A stretch of 64,000 nucleotides of DNA from Rhodosporidiobolus odoratus (GCA_034387635.1 JAOANU010000002.1:1054001-1118000); one strand, 5' to 3'; positions 1-12,001 are shown, numbered from the stretch's first letter. The notes: generated by a model not told the origin, from the letters alone. Numbers and translations are program-made.

Positions 1-189
1 CTCACTCAGCAGGATTTGGTCGCCTTCTTCAAGACGAGACCGGGGCAGAACGCGGCGACTAAGGATGTGTTGACCTACTTCAGGAAGCAGATCAAGGGGG
101 ATGAGAGGAATAAGGCGGTTATCGGAGGGTTGTTGCAGGCGGTCGCGAACCTTGATGGGGGGATGTTGGTGCTCAAGGCTGGGTTGTGA
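1..189 (+). CDS. TFG1: TFIIF large subunit-like protein, C-terminal fragment
   Basis: This is the last exon of a gene that starts before the window; 62 residues are visible before the TGA stop. The reading frame from base 1 gives a compact winged-helix-like sequence (LTQQDLVAFFKTRPGQ at the start, DERNKAVIGGLLQAVA in the middle, GGMLVLKAGL at the end). Its order of elements matches the C-terminal winged-helix domain of the TFIIF alpha subunit (RAP74 in animals, Tfg1 in yeast), which in the family contacts the TFIIB/CTD-phosphatase machinery during RNA polymerase II initiation. Assignment rests on this short domain only, so another winged-helix protein cannot be excluded. The gene is convergent with the minus-strand secreted protein that ends at 540. 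Confidence 0.55.
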   Translation, partial: LTQQDLVAFFKTRPGQNAATKDVLTYFRKQIKGDERNKAVIGGLLQAVANLDGGMLVLKAGL

Positions 190-539
190 GGGGCGGTGAC
201 GGTGGCGTAGCGTCCCTCGTTCGGCTCACCTCGTCCTTCCAAACTTGTTCCAAGCCTGCTGCATAGCCCGGTCTGTTGTCTCCCCAGTCTCTCATGAAGT
301 ATCCGCCACGTGCAGCTGAAGAAGCACGGGCGACCGGCGCCAGTTTACTATTCCATGCGTTCCGACAGATGCGAGACAAGAGACCAAGATGAGCAGAGGG
401 AAAGACGAAAGAGTGTGGCGAGAGGAAGAAGGAAGAAAAGCAGAAATGCGGATGCGAAGGAACACGACTAGGCGAACTCTTGCAGAGGTGTGGAAGAAAT
501 GAGTGGTGAGAGAGAAAAACGACGGCGAGGCAGTCGGGC

Positions 540-1475
540 TCAGTCCTGGGGAGGGAAGAGTCGTCAGAAAAGGGCCGTGTCTGCGAAGAGCCCGGGAAAA
601 AGCTGAGCGACATACCGAGAAGTCCCACGAGACGGTGAGCACGCCAGAGTCGAGATTGCCGATAGCCTTGAATGCAGCCTCGGAGAGGTCGATAGAGGCG
701 GAAGACTCGCACGAGGGGCACTCGTCGGCCACGGTCGCAGTGACAGATTTCGAGTTGGCTGATGAAAAGAAGCACCCGTCAGTACAGGCTGCGCGGCGTC
801 AGACGCACCACGAAGAGGAAGCGTACCGGTGTTGGTGATCGTGACTGTCTTACCGCAATGACCGCCAGAGCCGTACATGCTTGACTGAAGGGCGATGATC
901 TTGTCCGAGTCAGAGTGGACAGTCCCGCAGGCGCCGGCCACGCCGCCTTGAGTGTAGTAGGTGGCCTTACCCGAGTAACTTGAGCTCGAAGACGACGACG
1001 ACGAGGAAGACGAAGACGAAGACGAAGACGAAGACGAAGACGAAGACGAAGACGAAGACGAAGAGGAAGAGGACGTTGTGGATTTGGAGGAAGAGGATTC
1101 CGATTTGCTTGAATTGGTGGTTACAGCCGAGTTGTCGTCGCCTGATCCTCCGGAACCGCTCGAAGCCGCAGCTGTCTTCTTTGAGCCACCTGTAGCCACA
1201 ATATCGTCAGCTTTGGCTTGCTGCTGTACCCGAGCCCACAGGAACTTACCGCTCTGCTTCTGTCGCCATCCGCTTTTTCGCCTCCTCACCACCAGTCTCG
1301 GTTTGTCCTCCGTTTGTTCGAAGTCACGCAGGCGCAGGTCGACCTCAGTGTCGGCGATAGTGGGCTGGCGGACAGCGAGCCCGGCATCAGAGCGGCGGAC
1401 ACGGCGCTCAAAGGCGGCCGAGGCGGAGGTCGCAGCGAGAAGGGAAATGAAGAGGGTGAGAACAGTCGGCTTCAT
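540..1475 (-). CDS. Secreted Ser-rich expansin / RlpA-like double-psi beta-barrel protein
   Basis: Three exons (1475-827, 758-616, 545-540) give 265 residues. The chosen ATG at 1475 starts a clear signal peptide (MKPTVLTLFISLLAATSASA), so the longer upstream reading is rejected. After a basic region comes a run of about 36 serines, then a double-psi beta-barrel domain of the expansin/RlpA/barwin type: it opens with a GKATYYTQGG motif, has the conserved cysteines of ACGTVH and GHCGKTV, then ADECPSC and the closing DLSEAAFKAI and VLTVSWDF. Fungal members of this family are small secreted or wall-attached proteins, often induced during stress or host contact; catalytic activity has not generally been shown. 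The Ser tract is encoded by a GACGAA repeat on the opposite strand and likely acts as an O-glycosylated linker. The last six-base exon is a prediction. Convergent with the TFIIF-like gene. Confidence 0.83.
981..1072. repeat. GACGAA hexanucleotide repeat (poly-Ser coding)
   Basis: About 90 bases of nearly perfect GAC/GAA repeat read on the plus strand. On the minus strand it encodes the uninterrupted serine tract (TCG/TCT-type codons alternate) of the expansin-like protein. Pure repeats of this type are prone to length change by slippage; a multiple of three would keep the frame. Confidence 0.9.
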
Positions 1476-3855
1476 GGTGGAATCGGTGCAGATGTCGATA
1501 TAGAGCGCAGCTCGAAGGTTAGGTGGAGTCGAGAGGGAGAGAAAGGGCAAGGTGAGGTAGCTGTTGAGTGAACAGGCAAATTGGTCCGTTCTGTAATCTC
1601 GACGTGGGACAGCGAGTTGACCTCACCTTGCTGCAAAGGGAAAGCTCGCCGGGAGTATTGCAGAAGGAAGAAGAGGCGAACTCGATGTCACCTCTTATAG
1701 GCGCAGGTTCATTGCGTAAAACGGGGTCGAACTGCGAACACTGCGCAACGGCGATTTTCCATTTCACTCACTGCTCGACGTGACAAATACCTGCACGGCG
1801 TTTGCAGGGCGTCCGCGCAGGCTTGCAAGAATGGGCACTGCTCGAAGCTGTGGCCTGCGGCTCATGGGCAACGCGGGGCGGGCGAAGGCTCAAAAGCGCC
1901 AGAAAAGGGCAGCGGCCTTCTCAACCGAATCGCACGTTCACCTTTTGTACCTTCATAACGGCTTTTCAGCTCGCAATACGCACACCAGCCTGCAGATTAG
2001 ACAGAAGCTCACGTCCGAATTCAGGCATTTCCAGCTTCCGCTGTCGGGGTGGTTATTGGACTGCGAGATCAGCCTCACCAATTTTCTCTTCTTCTGCACA
2101 GCGAGCGGTTGCGTGGCCCCCTCAAATTCTATGGACCAAACGAGATGTTCTTCACCTTGCTAGACATGGTGACACCACGTTGTCTGCAGTTTGCCGGAAA
2201 TTGAGCATGCTGAGGAGAATTCAGTGTTCAACAAGGATTGTCTCGGAAGGGCTGCACCTGCATTTCTGTGCGCTGACCACAGTCCTTCGTTGACTGGCGA
2301 AGCTCGAGACTCATTTCGACGGTACAACCTTGCAGAAATCAGTGAACGGTATACTGACGGCGCCTAAGGTTGCTCGTGACCAAAAAGGTGCGCGGTGATC
2401 TTCCCAGCTCGGATGGACGCTCAACCCTACCAGGTATGACTAGCACCGACAATGAAGACCTATGCGTTGGCACGGGAAACGCCTCGGCTATTCATGCCTG
2501 CAAGGAAGAAAGCCGAAACTCAAGCTGGGGCTGACAGCAAGCGACGCTCGTCTGAGGAAGCCAGTGTGACCAAAGCACGTCCGTCGGGGTCAAGGGGATC
2601 CCCTGCTCAGTAAGTCTCTGGCTGGCGCTTTGTAGAAGCGTGCTCACCGGGTACCGATCGCACAGCCGTCCGTGCAGTCGAGTTCAGGCTGCTGGGAACG
2701 ACGGCGATTTTTCTCCCTCTGCCTTGGCCTTGGTACGCGCTGTCGCTGGGGGGTCTGAGTCGACGGCCTGGTGAGAGGGAGCGGTAGTGTATCGCGAGCG
2801 ATGGCAGGGTGGGAAAGACTCGACCGGACAGTGCCGAGGCACTGCTAAATGTAGAAAGCGGTTGTGAACGAGCGGCCTGCTCAGCGAAAAGGAGCGTTCG
2901 ATGTCGCAGGTGAAACATCCAGATCTAGGAAGGAACATCGATGCTGTGCAGCGAGAAGACGAGAAGAAGTTGCTCGACGTGACGGCGGATGCAGACGCCT
3001 GCAGGCTACAGCACGGGCAGCACGGAGGAAGGTGCGTACAAACATAAACAAGACCCCTGCATTCACGTGAACACGCCAGTATTCCGATTGCGACCATGGG
3101 CGGGACCCGGTTCAGCGGGTTTATGTTTGACTGGTCGCGGCATGCGCTGCCGAACACGGTAGGGAAGGTCCGAAGGTGCCATGCAGGGCGTGTTCTGACT
3201 AGAAGGAAAATAGCCCGAGACCGGTCGCGCTCAACATATGCGCGCGACTCTCAGGTAGTTACCTGAGGCGGGCAACTCGATTACTGGCTTCACTCTCACT
3301 CTTATCCCTCCACCTGCTGCCTGTGCTTGCTTGAGCGTCTATCTATACATCTCCACCCCTCACCCCAGTCGATACCTCGTTTCCGCCTGAAAGCCGTGGA
3401 TCTCCCGCACCGCCGACATTAAGCAGCGCATACACTGAGGAAATAAAGTGAGTCGCCGTCAAGATGTCCTTCTGTCCGGGTCAAAGCTGCAGAGAAGGCG
3501 AGCCCGGTCGCCGACGAGGAAACCTTGAACTGATCTCCCTTGCTTGCTGGGAACTACAGGCGACGATCGAGCGAACCGTCGTCCGTCCCTGCCCACCGCC
3601 ATCTGCACCTCCTCTCTACCAGTCCCGAAGCAGTTTCACATTCCATCCAGCTCACCTTCAAGCTCTGAGCACCCGTCCTCGCTCTTACAGCCAGTTCAGT
3701 CGACCTCGCCCAGCCGGCACCATCTCTCACCTTCATCCCCTCATCCACTTTCGTACCTCCTGTCCTTCCCTCATCTTGAGGTGGTCAAACCTCCTTCACG
3801 CCCTTCCTCCCTTCCCAGCTCTCTTTCTCACTCATCCACCTCAGTAAACACAAAG
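1476..3855. other. Long gap between the expansin-like gene and the CCCH gene
   Basis: About 2.4 kb without a gene I can name. Positions 3300-3855 are strongly pyrimidine-rich on the plus strand and probably hold the promoter and 5' leader of the CCCH zinc-finger gene. Around 2880-3260 the plus strand has a possible two-exon small gene: a stretch reading MSQVKHPDLGRNIDAVQRED from 2900, a GTGCGT donor at 3030 and, after an acceptor near 3080, an in-frame continuation (MGGTRFSGFMFDWSRHALP) to a stop near 3263. Codon use there is only moderately typical, so I leave it as a suggestion. Confidence 0.35.
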
Positions 3856-6695
3856 ATGGAGTCAGCCAGTCGCACTCGTAAGCACCTTCTTCTTGTTCTC
3901 CCACTTTTTTTTCTTCCAATGCGATGCACCGTCGCACCGCAGTTTGGTTCCTCGCGACCGACGCATTTCTCAAGCTGACACTTTTCTCTCTCATCGTGCA
4001 GCTCTGCCAGAGCACTTCAGCAGCTTCCCTCGCTCCGCCACCGTTTCAGCACCATCCAAGGTCCCCCGATCTCTTCCCTCCGCCGAGCTGGTCAACAACG
4101 TCCTTCGCTCTTCCAAGCACCTCCGCTCGCCCTCTCCCATGTTCAGCATTTCTGCCGAGTACGACGTCGAGACCTCGGACGGCGAAGGTACCCTCAGCCG
4201 CACTCTGACCTCCAAGTCGCACATCGCTCCTGGACCCAGCGTCGCCAGTCGTACCCACTCTCCCTCGCCACTTCTCTGGAGCCAGAGCGGTTGGGACGCA
4301 GGTCACTTCACCTTCTCGCCCTTCGACTCGCCGGGGAGGGGCATCAGCGAACAACAGCGACGGGATGATACGAGGTCGGGTGGCGATGGCGATACGGCGA
4401 GGAAAAGCGCTTCTCCCATCGCTGCAGGATTGACCATGCCGACTTCTTCGACCCCGGTAGCGGTGAGCAGCGAGCTGTCGAGTCCGCTCCTTCGCTCCAA
4501 GCTCGCTCCCACCGCCATGTCGTTCGTCCCAAAAGTTGCCCCGCTGACTGCGGCAGTCCCTCGTCCCTCCCCCGCTCCTCTCAATACCTCGGCACCTTAC
4601 TCGTACCCTCGTAGTGGCCCCGATACGGGTCCGAGCTCCTCTCCCTCCAGCTCGCCCATCGAGCCTTGCACTCCTCCGCCTTTCCCTCCTTCCGAGGCCC
4701 ACCTCGACTACAACGGTCACCTGGTCTCGCACGGTTCCAAGTACGCGATCGCCGAGGAGATTCTTCAGCTCCAGGCGACGCCCATGGGAACCCTTCACCC
4801 CGACGAGCTCGAAACGCTTTCGGCCTACGAGCAAGCCGGCAGTCACAGTCGCACCAGGACCATCAGCGAGGGTTCAAACTTCACCCGGGGCATCGAGCAC
4901 TGGCGCATACAGCAGCACTCGCCTGCAGTTCCCTCCACGTTTCCCCTCCGCCAGGGCTCTTTCCCGCCCGCTCCGTCCTCGGCTTCCGGCCACTTCGAAC
5001 GCTCCCGCAGCTCGAGCATCGCATCAACAACCAGCTCGCACTTCGCCTCGAGGCCTTCGCTCGAACGCGCTGCCACCGCCGCTCAACTCCAGTCTTACTT
5101 CGGACCGTCGAACGTCGAGGTGAACGCTCCTCTTCCTACCGGCTTCAACTCGTTCGAGGCAGCCTACCCCGGCGCTCCTCCCGCCTTCAACAACGAGCCT
5201 CGTCACTTATCTCGCACGTCCTCCTACGGCAGCCTCCAGACTACGCTGTATCCGCCCCTCGCCCACCCCGAGCCTTTCAACCTCACCCCTGAGGATCCTC
5301 TCTATATGCAGGCGCGGGATGTCTTCGTCGACTCTTCCTGCTCCTCGCTCAGCGGTCCGCCAACTATCGCTCATCGTCAGAGCATGGCGACGCACTTCGA
5401 CCGCGCGATGCACACCCTCAACCCGCTCGCGTCGCTGTACGGTCTTTCGCCCGAAGCAGCGAATCAGCTTCTCAGCGTGCCCGAGAAGAGCGGTGTCAGC
5501 GAGTTGGTGCTCAAGGTGGCCGCTATGCGCGGTAGGCAACAGCAGATGGCTAGCGTGCAGCGCAGCGCGATGGGCGCTTCCTTGCCCGGCCCCAGCCCCA
5601 ATAACCGCAAATTGAACCTCTACAAGGTGTGACTCTCGTTTCGTCTCGACTCGTTCGCGCTTGCTAACGCTGTCTGTTTGACAGACCGAACTCTGCCGTA
5701 GCTGGGAGGAGAAGGGAAGCTGGTGCGTTTCCTCCCCGCCCTGTTCTCCATTCCCTTCGCTAACACAACCTCGCTCGACAGCCGCTACGGCGTCAAGTGT
5801 CAGTTCGCCCACGGCATTCAAGAGCTGCGCGAGGTCGCTCGTCACCCCAAGGTGCGTTGTGCCCCCTCACTTCGATCTTTCCCAAGCTGATGACCTTCTC
5901 AACCTTCAGTTCAAGTCGGAAGTCTGCCGCACCTTCTGGCAGCAGGGCTCCTGCCCGTACGGCAAGCGCTGCTGCTTCATCCATGCCAGCGGCGACGCCG
6001 CTTTCGAGAGCGACATCTCGTCGGCCAGGACCTCCGCCCCCGGAAGCCGCGCCGAGAGCCCGGCTGAGCACACGACTTCCCGCCTTCAGCAGCGCATGAC
6101 TTCGACTGCCATCACCTCCGCGCCGTCTCGCACCTTCGGTCCGGCTCTCTCCGAGCTCATCTCGTCCGGGACAAGCTCGTCCGCGGGCTCGTCTCTGCAA
6201 CCCTCGCCTAACGCAAGCCGCCTCGACCTCGCCGCCTCGGTCGGTCCTTCCACGGCGTCTTACGAGCCCTCCGCGCTCTTCGGTCTCGGCATCAGCCAGC
6301 GGTCTGGCCAGGCCCCTCCGACTTTCCGCGAGGAGCCAAAGAGCCGCCTTCAACGCCTCACCAGCCTCAGCGGCGTTTCTACCCCGGCCACGACCATGAG
6401 CCCTTCTCTCCCCGCCGTTACCACCTTCCAGCCCCATGCTCGCCAAAACTCCGGCAACTCGTTCGCCACCTCGTCTTCGGCGTCGACAGGTCCGGCTTCC
6501 TCGCCTCTCCTCGCCCGCCACGGCTCGTCTTCTTCCCTCAGCTCGGGCGCTGGCTCTCCCGTTCTGCTCCGTCCGCTCGGCGGCGAGTGGCTTTCGTCCG
6601 CTCACGTCTCTGCCAAGACGGCTGCGCTCGAATGGCCGAGCGAGCTGGAGCACCTTGCGCTCGACGACGTTTCGCCCTTCCCGGGTCAGCTTTAA
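3856..6695 (+). CDS. Tandem CCCH zinc-finger mRNA-binding protein (tristetraprolin / Cth2 type)
   Basis: Five exons (3856-3877, 4002-5626, 5685-5722, 5782-5851, 5910-6695) give 846 residues. Two C-x8-C-x5-C-x3-H fingers sit at about residues 553-610: the first is CRSWEEKGSC followed by RYGVKCQFAH, the second CRTFWQQGSC followed by PYGKRCCFIH. Each is preceded by the family lead-in (YKTELC and FKSEVC), and the 18-residue spacing between fingers is exactly that of TIS11 proteins. The family binds AU-rich elements in 3' untranslated regions and recruits mRNA decay factors; yeast Cth2 does this in iron deficiency. The large Ser/Pro-rich flanks are unordered and offer many phosphorylation sites. 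All introns use GTGTGA/GTGCGT/GTAAGC donors, and three of them fall in the finger region. The first coding exon is only 22 bases. Confidence 0.93.
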
Positions 6696-7402
6696 AAGGC
6701 GACTATCCCTCGCCGACTGCATCGTCTCCCCATACCGCAATTCTAGACACTCATCACCTGTCGTTCTCCTTCGTCCTCGCATGTTTCTATCACCTTGGCT
6801 GTCCATCGTCTGTACCTCGTCGGCGTGAAGAAGGACCGCCGCCGACTTATCAATCCGTTTTGCCCCCATCCGGCAGTTTTCCTTCGACTCGCCAACCCTT
6901 TTCCTCTCTGTCTCTCTCGTTCCCGCCGCAGCTCCGCCATCTCGCACGACTCGTTACCATCCCCGGGCCACCGGTCCTGTTCAACTTAAGTACCCCCATC
7001 GACTTCACGTGTATACCCTTCCTTGTCGCCTGTTATCCCCCCCGACCGCCTACCATCGTCCTCCCGCTTGATGCCCCCACGTTCGTCGTTGTCGCTTGCT
7101 TGTTTTCGTCAGACCATACTCTTATTAGCACTCATAGCAATCCCACTTCTTGCACGTATTAATTCCTCGTTTGGCCTGTTACTGGCCACCTTTTTTTTTT
7201 TCTTTCTTTTTTTTTTTTTTTCCCGAGGGCGGGAATCAGACGGAACCATTCCAGCTTACTCCTGTTTGCTCTGAGCTATCAATACCTATGCGAGAGATAA
7301 CAGAGGAAAAAGGGGAATCCTATCGGAAGAAGAGGGGGCACCGCCTCCTTGCCTCTTCTCCTCGTGACTCTGCTTATACACACCTCGACTCGCACTTGAA
7401 GC
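6696..7402. other. Intergenic region with poly-T tract
   Basis: Contains the 3' end of the CCCH gene and the promoter of the PLAC8 gene. A T-rich tract with long uninterrupted runs lies at about 7190-7221. A TTATACA sequence at about 7373 lies 30 bases before the PLAC8 start codon. I see no coding sequence here. Confidence 0.6.
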
Positions 7403-8502
7403 ATGGCCGACGACAAGAAGAAGCTTTACACACCTCTTGCCACGTCGGAAGATGTTCCACCACCCGCCTACGAGGCTGCCACTTTCAGCCAGGTCGCCCC
7501 TCCTCCTCCTTCACTAACTACAGCGCAACAACCGGTACGCTCCCTTACATGCAACGCACGCGACCTGAAGCTGATCTAGCGATGCTCCGTACAGTCTGCT
7601 GTCCCGCAAATGTCGATTGGCGGATCTCGCAACCCCAAGTACGCCCGCTCGTTCCCCTTCCCCTCCCTTTGAAGCTGGCATGCTCATCGTATTCCTTGGT
7701 GCAGGTCGCAGACTATCGGACTTGACGGAAAGAGGTCTTGGAACCACAGTCTCTGTTCATGCTACGAGACGCCGGGATTGACGGCGGGAGCGATCTGGTG
7801 CGTTTCCTTCTTTCCTTCCCGCTTCCTCACCTCGGAAGCTAAGGCTGACAGTATCCGATTTGTACATAGCTGCCCGTGTATGCTCTACTCGTCGAGTCGG
7901 TCGAGGCTGCACCATCTCGCGCAGACGGGCGAAGGTGCGTTCCGTTTCTTTTTGCACGTTCGGATCTCCTTGTCCTGTACCGCCTACTCACAGATACTCT
8001 TCTGCTGTACACTGCGGACGCATGTGCATCGTACGCCTACTTCATACCTCCGCTCGACTCTCTCGCGTCGTCTCCTGCCTTCCTCTACCTCTTCAGCCAA
8101 CCCCTCGCCCCAATCCTGCGGCCTCTGGTGCTGCCTCTACGCCCTCTCTCCTCAGTTCTTCGGCGTCGGTCAAGTCGCGCTTCAATGCTTCTCGCGCTTG
8201 CAGACTAGGCAGAGGTACGGCGTGAGGGGCAACCCGGTCGAGGATATTCTCGTTGGTACGTTCTTCCGTCTGCAATCTTTACGGCTTGTGTTCCGCCTCC
8301 TCGCGTTGCTCGTAGGCTGGTCGCTCACTCCATCGCGTAACTTTTGTTTACAGGCGCCTTTTGCACTACCTGCTCGATCGTCCAGGAGTACCGTGAGATC
8401 CAGGACGAAGAAATCGCTTTACGCGAGGGAGGGCCAGCACCGGAGACTTTCTACCGCGACGAAGAAGAGGCGGTCGGTGTTGCAGTAGCTGAGACGGCAT
8501 AG
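7403..8502 (+). CDS. PLAC8 (cysteine-rich) family protein
   Basis: Six exons (7403-7534, 7595-7638, 7705-7797, 7870-7934, 8097-8255, 8354-8502) give 213 residues. After a proline-rich N terminus the PLAC8 core appears in order: RSWNHSLCSCYETPGLTAG, then WCCPCMLYSS, then SCGLWCCLYALSPQFFG, then RQRYGVRGNPVEDILVG and AFCTTCSIVQEYREIQ. The YG-(I/V)-RGNP-x-x-D and C-x-x-C...Q-E-x-R-E elements are the most conserved in the family. Members are small membrane-associated proteins linked to cell size (plant), cadmium efflux and calcium handling; some fungal ones affect Mg or Ca transport. The intron at 7935-8096 is longer than its neighbours and could hide a small extra exon, but skipping it gives the best family match. 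The acidic tail (DEEEAVGVAVAETA) is free. Confidence 0.83.
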
Positions 8503-8787
8503 GCTGGCGGTCTGACCGGGTGATCACGATAGGGCCCCTCCAGCTTACCTTTTTATTTTGTAGCACTTCTTTTTCCGTTTTGTTGCCATTGCTATTGAGA
8601 CACTCGCTCAGCTGTGGCCACCTCGCGATCTGAATGATAGGTGAATGTGCTTCATGCCGTGCCATTCTGTGCTAAGATAGAAGAGTGTCTGTCTCGTCTC
8701 AAGAGAATATACCTACACCAAGAATCTGCAAAGCACTGCACATGTAGCCCCTACTCTCCCCTCCCTGCCATCGCATAGTATACTACC

Positions 8788-11700
8788 CTAATCCCCATGT
8801 ACAGCCACATCATACAAGGCATATACGTTCGCAATCCCGACTAACAACCATAACCCCGCGCAGAGCCAGACGAGCCAAACTGGGTTGGCGTAGGTGACTT
8901 GACCTTCTGGGGAGTGACGACGGCGGAAGGGGTTCAGAGTAGAGAGGAGGGCGCGAGCAGAGGGTTTTGTTGTGGAGGAGGCGGAGAGGGAGGGCGAAGC
9001 GCCGGGAGCGGGCGAGGGAAGTGGGATGGAGGAGGGGGAGATGGGGACGGCCATGACGCTGTGTTGCGAGGTGAAGAGAATAAGACTGTTCGAGCCCGAA
9101 ATCCGCAGGTGAAAGGTGAAAGGTGGAAGAGGAAGAGGGAGGTGGAAGAGGATGAGACCCAGGTAGAAACTGTCAGCCTCTCTTCCTCAACTTCGACCAC
9201 GCGTTGCGTTGGACAAGGAAGGAGAACGTACGGAACCAGTACGAAGGTTAGAACGATACTTAACGCGACCTGACTCGAAATGAGCAGCGTGTCAATGCCT
9301 TCCCGGCCGACCGCAGCCGCGACAGCGACACTCGGCACGATGTTGATGCAGCGAGTGATGAGGCGTCGCTTCCAGGGTTTGGTACGCCAATTGAGGAACC
9401 TGTAAAGCGTAGTCAGCGAGTCAGCGTGATATTTCGCATGCGATAACGGCAGGATGTGTGGAGCTCACCCTTCACTGACAATTTGACCGGAGAGGGTGAC
9501 GGTCAAGGAAGCACTTTGACCAGCGGCGAGGAGGGCAACGGCGAAAAGGTAGGCAAACGCTACGAAGGAAGAGAGAGTCAGATCGGGAAAATAGTCACTG
9601 GAGAACAAGGATGGTCTCGAGAAGGCAGGTAAAGAGGCGCACCTTGGCCAAGGTAATCCTTGACGATATCGTAGGCATCGAAGAGGCTGCTCCGAACAGA
9701 AATAGTACTATCAGCAACTTGAGCGGCTTTTACATCCCAGGTCATCAAGTGAAGCAGTGCAACCTGAAGAGAAGCAGAATAGCCGAGAAAGCAGAGAAAC
9801 GCACTCGCTAACCCCATCCGGATTCCCCGCCCGATATGGTCCATAGTAGAACACCGCCGCGCCCAAAATCAAAATACACGAGTTGACGACCACGGCGAAT
9901 CCCAACAAGGAGCCCGCAATATCCCAACAAGCATGCGTTAAGTGTGCTCGAATGCAGGCTAGAGTCGGTTTCGGGCGAGAAGGGTGCGCGCGGGCGGAGA
10001 GGCGTGAGGTGGGTTTTGTGGGAGAAGCAGAAGCGGGGGAGGTGGCGGAGCGGAGTCTTGGCCGCGATTTAGATGGTGTTGTTCCGGCGACGTCGTCCAT
10101 CATAGCCTTCCCGCCGTCTTCCTCCTCGTCTCCCCCTTCCTGCCCTGATTCTTCCTCTTCAATCTCCTCACCCGTGCCTCTCCTGCCGCCGCGGGGGCTA
10201 GGACCCGCATGCCCAGGAGGGGAAGCTGACCTCGCCCTTGAAAGCGTACTAAGGTCATACCCGACTCCGTCGAGCCTGAACGGCTGGGGGAAATGAAGCG
10301 CCGGAAAGTAAGGTCGGTATGCTGCCTGTTGTCGGGATCGGCCGCGGGCTTGAGGACTGGCTTGATCGGGATGAGCAGGACCTGAGGACGGCTTCTTGCC
10401 TTCGCCGTCCTTGTCGGCAGTTGACGCAGCGTAGTCATCGATGTCTCGCGCGCCGAGGGTGTCGTCCGACTCGCCGTAGTCGGAGGGTTTAAGGCGGCGC
10501 ATGGTAGCCATCTAGAGAACGGGAAGAGGGTCAGCATTCTTCTCAGCCCTCAAACTAGAAGTGACGAGTGTCGCACCTTAGAGCCGATGAAGAATGCGTG
10601 AGGCATGACAGTAGCGCCGACGATGCTGCAGGAGGACGGAGAGAAGGAGGAGACAAGGCCAAGTAGAGCGGATCAGCTTCGACCTTGACTAATCTGCTGT
10701 CCCTGTCCTAGCGGCAGGAAATCGTACTTACCCGACGGCGATATAGATACCTCCGCCCCTGACGATCCCGCTACTCGGCACATACCCCCGAAAGACATCC
10801 TTCCAAGTCGGGCTGATTTCGACTAAAAGGGCGACGAACGATCCGAGGACGGTGAGAACGAGAAGACCGATTAGCAGCTCGAAGCAGCGCATTGAGGTAG
10901 AGACGGTTCGTGCGGGATCTGCGGAGAGGTTATCAGCAGGTGAGCTGTAGCAAAGGCATGGAGGAAAAGGCGGACATTGGTTGAAAAGCAGCAGAATCAG
11001 GAAGACATCGAGAGAGGTGAGAAGGACGGCTGCCCAGAGAGGGATGACGGGGAAGATTCTGCATTCGAGGTACATATTGAGCGAGACGAAAGGAGTGAAG
11101 CTTGGCTGAAAGGACGCACAGGTTGATAGCTATAGCACTGCCCAGGAGTTCAGCCAGATCCGTGAAGATGATGCCGCCTTCTGCCAGGAGGTACAGCGGC
11201 CACAACAGCCCATAGCGATACCAGAGCTTCCACTTTCCTGGTCGATCATACAGCGCGAAGCGGCAGTGGGTAGCCAGATCTGCGAAGGTCGAACAGGAAG
11301 TCAGGGAGGGACCATGGACAGTGAGAGCCGCGGGAGAGTCGGGCAGTATGCGATGTTCGGACAGAATTGACGCACCGTAGTCGGATACGCAGCCTAGGCG
11401 TGTCGACAGGATTTGGAAGAGCAGCGCCATCAAGCCGGCGAAGAGGATGATGAAGAGATGGCTGTAGCCATAGGCGCTTCCAGCAGCGAGGTCGGTACTC
11501 CAATTTCCCTGTACAGCATCGCGAAAGTCAATATCAATGCATCCTGATGTGCTAGGGTCGTACAGCGAAGCTTTGTATCGACTCGCACACTGAGCGAGAA
11601 AAGGAGAAGGAGAGTTTCCTTACCGGATCGAGGTAAGCGACACTGGCGATCACGCCTGGCCCGACGAACGCAGCATGTCTCTTTAGCGCCTTCAAAGCTT

Positions 11701-12001
11701 TTACGCGTCTTCCCTCCGGCTTGTCGTCTCCCTGCCGAGCTGCCTCCAGATCCCGCCTCGACTGCCCGTTGTTCCCCCCTCTCACCGACTCTGCAGCCGG
11801 AATGTCCGTTACACCGTCTGAATGTTCTGTATCTGGTGGTTGCTTGACGGGGCGAGGTTGAGGTGCAGGTGTGGACCGAGGTGTAGGGGGTGAGGATGGA
11901 CGTGACGAAGGGTTGAGGGGGTGATCGACTGTCGGTGAACAAGGTGGGACGAGAGTCGGTAAGTTGGCAAGTGAGTGTGAGGGTAGGCGTGGTCCCTGCA
12001 T
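8788..12001 (-). CDS. NRAMP family divalent metal ion transporter
   Basis: Eleven exons (12001-11624, 11508-11376, 11279-11120, 11058-10976, 10918-10732, 10625-10577, 10511-9805, 9707-9643, 9559-9469, 9399-9232, 9085-8788) give 772 residues. The start is the first in-frame ATG; an upstream exon is possible. NRAMP hallmarks are all visible: DPGNWSTD in the first membrane helix (metal-binding Asp and Asn), IVGATVMPHAFFIGSK in the sixth (metal-binding Met), and the transport signature GQSASLTVTLSGQIVSEGF. Family members are proton-coupled importers of Mn(II) and Fe(II) (yeast Smf1-3). Unusual parts are a long Pro/Ser-rich N terminus, a 180-residue charged loop between helices 6 and 7 starting at the exon at 10511, and a 60-residue Ser/Pro loop near the end. 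The fourth donor is a plain GTCCGC. Convergent with the PLAC8 gene; divergent from the rhomboid gene. Confidence 0.94.

Noticed and set aside
4046..4846. 266-codon minus-strand open frame opposite the CCCH zinc-finger gene
   Set aside because: It is antisense to a clear coding exon, has reversed codon preference and no recognisable domain; long antisense frames are common in GC-rich genes.
5793..6947. 384-codon minus-strand open frame over the zinc-finger exons
   Set aside because: Arg/Gly/Glu-rich shadow of the sense gene, which has two perfect CCCH fingers in the other direction.
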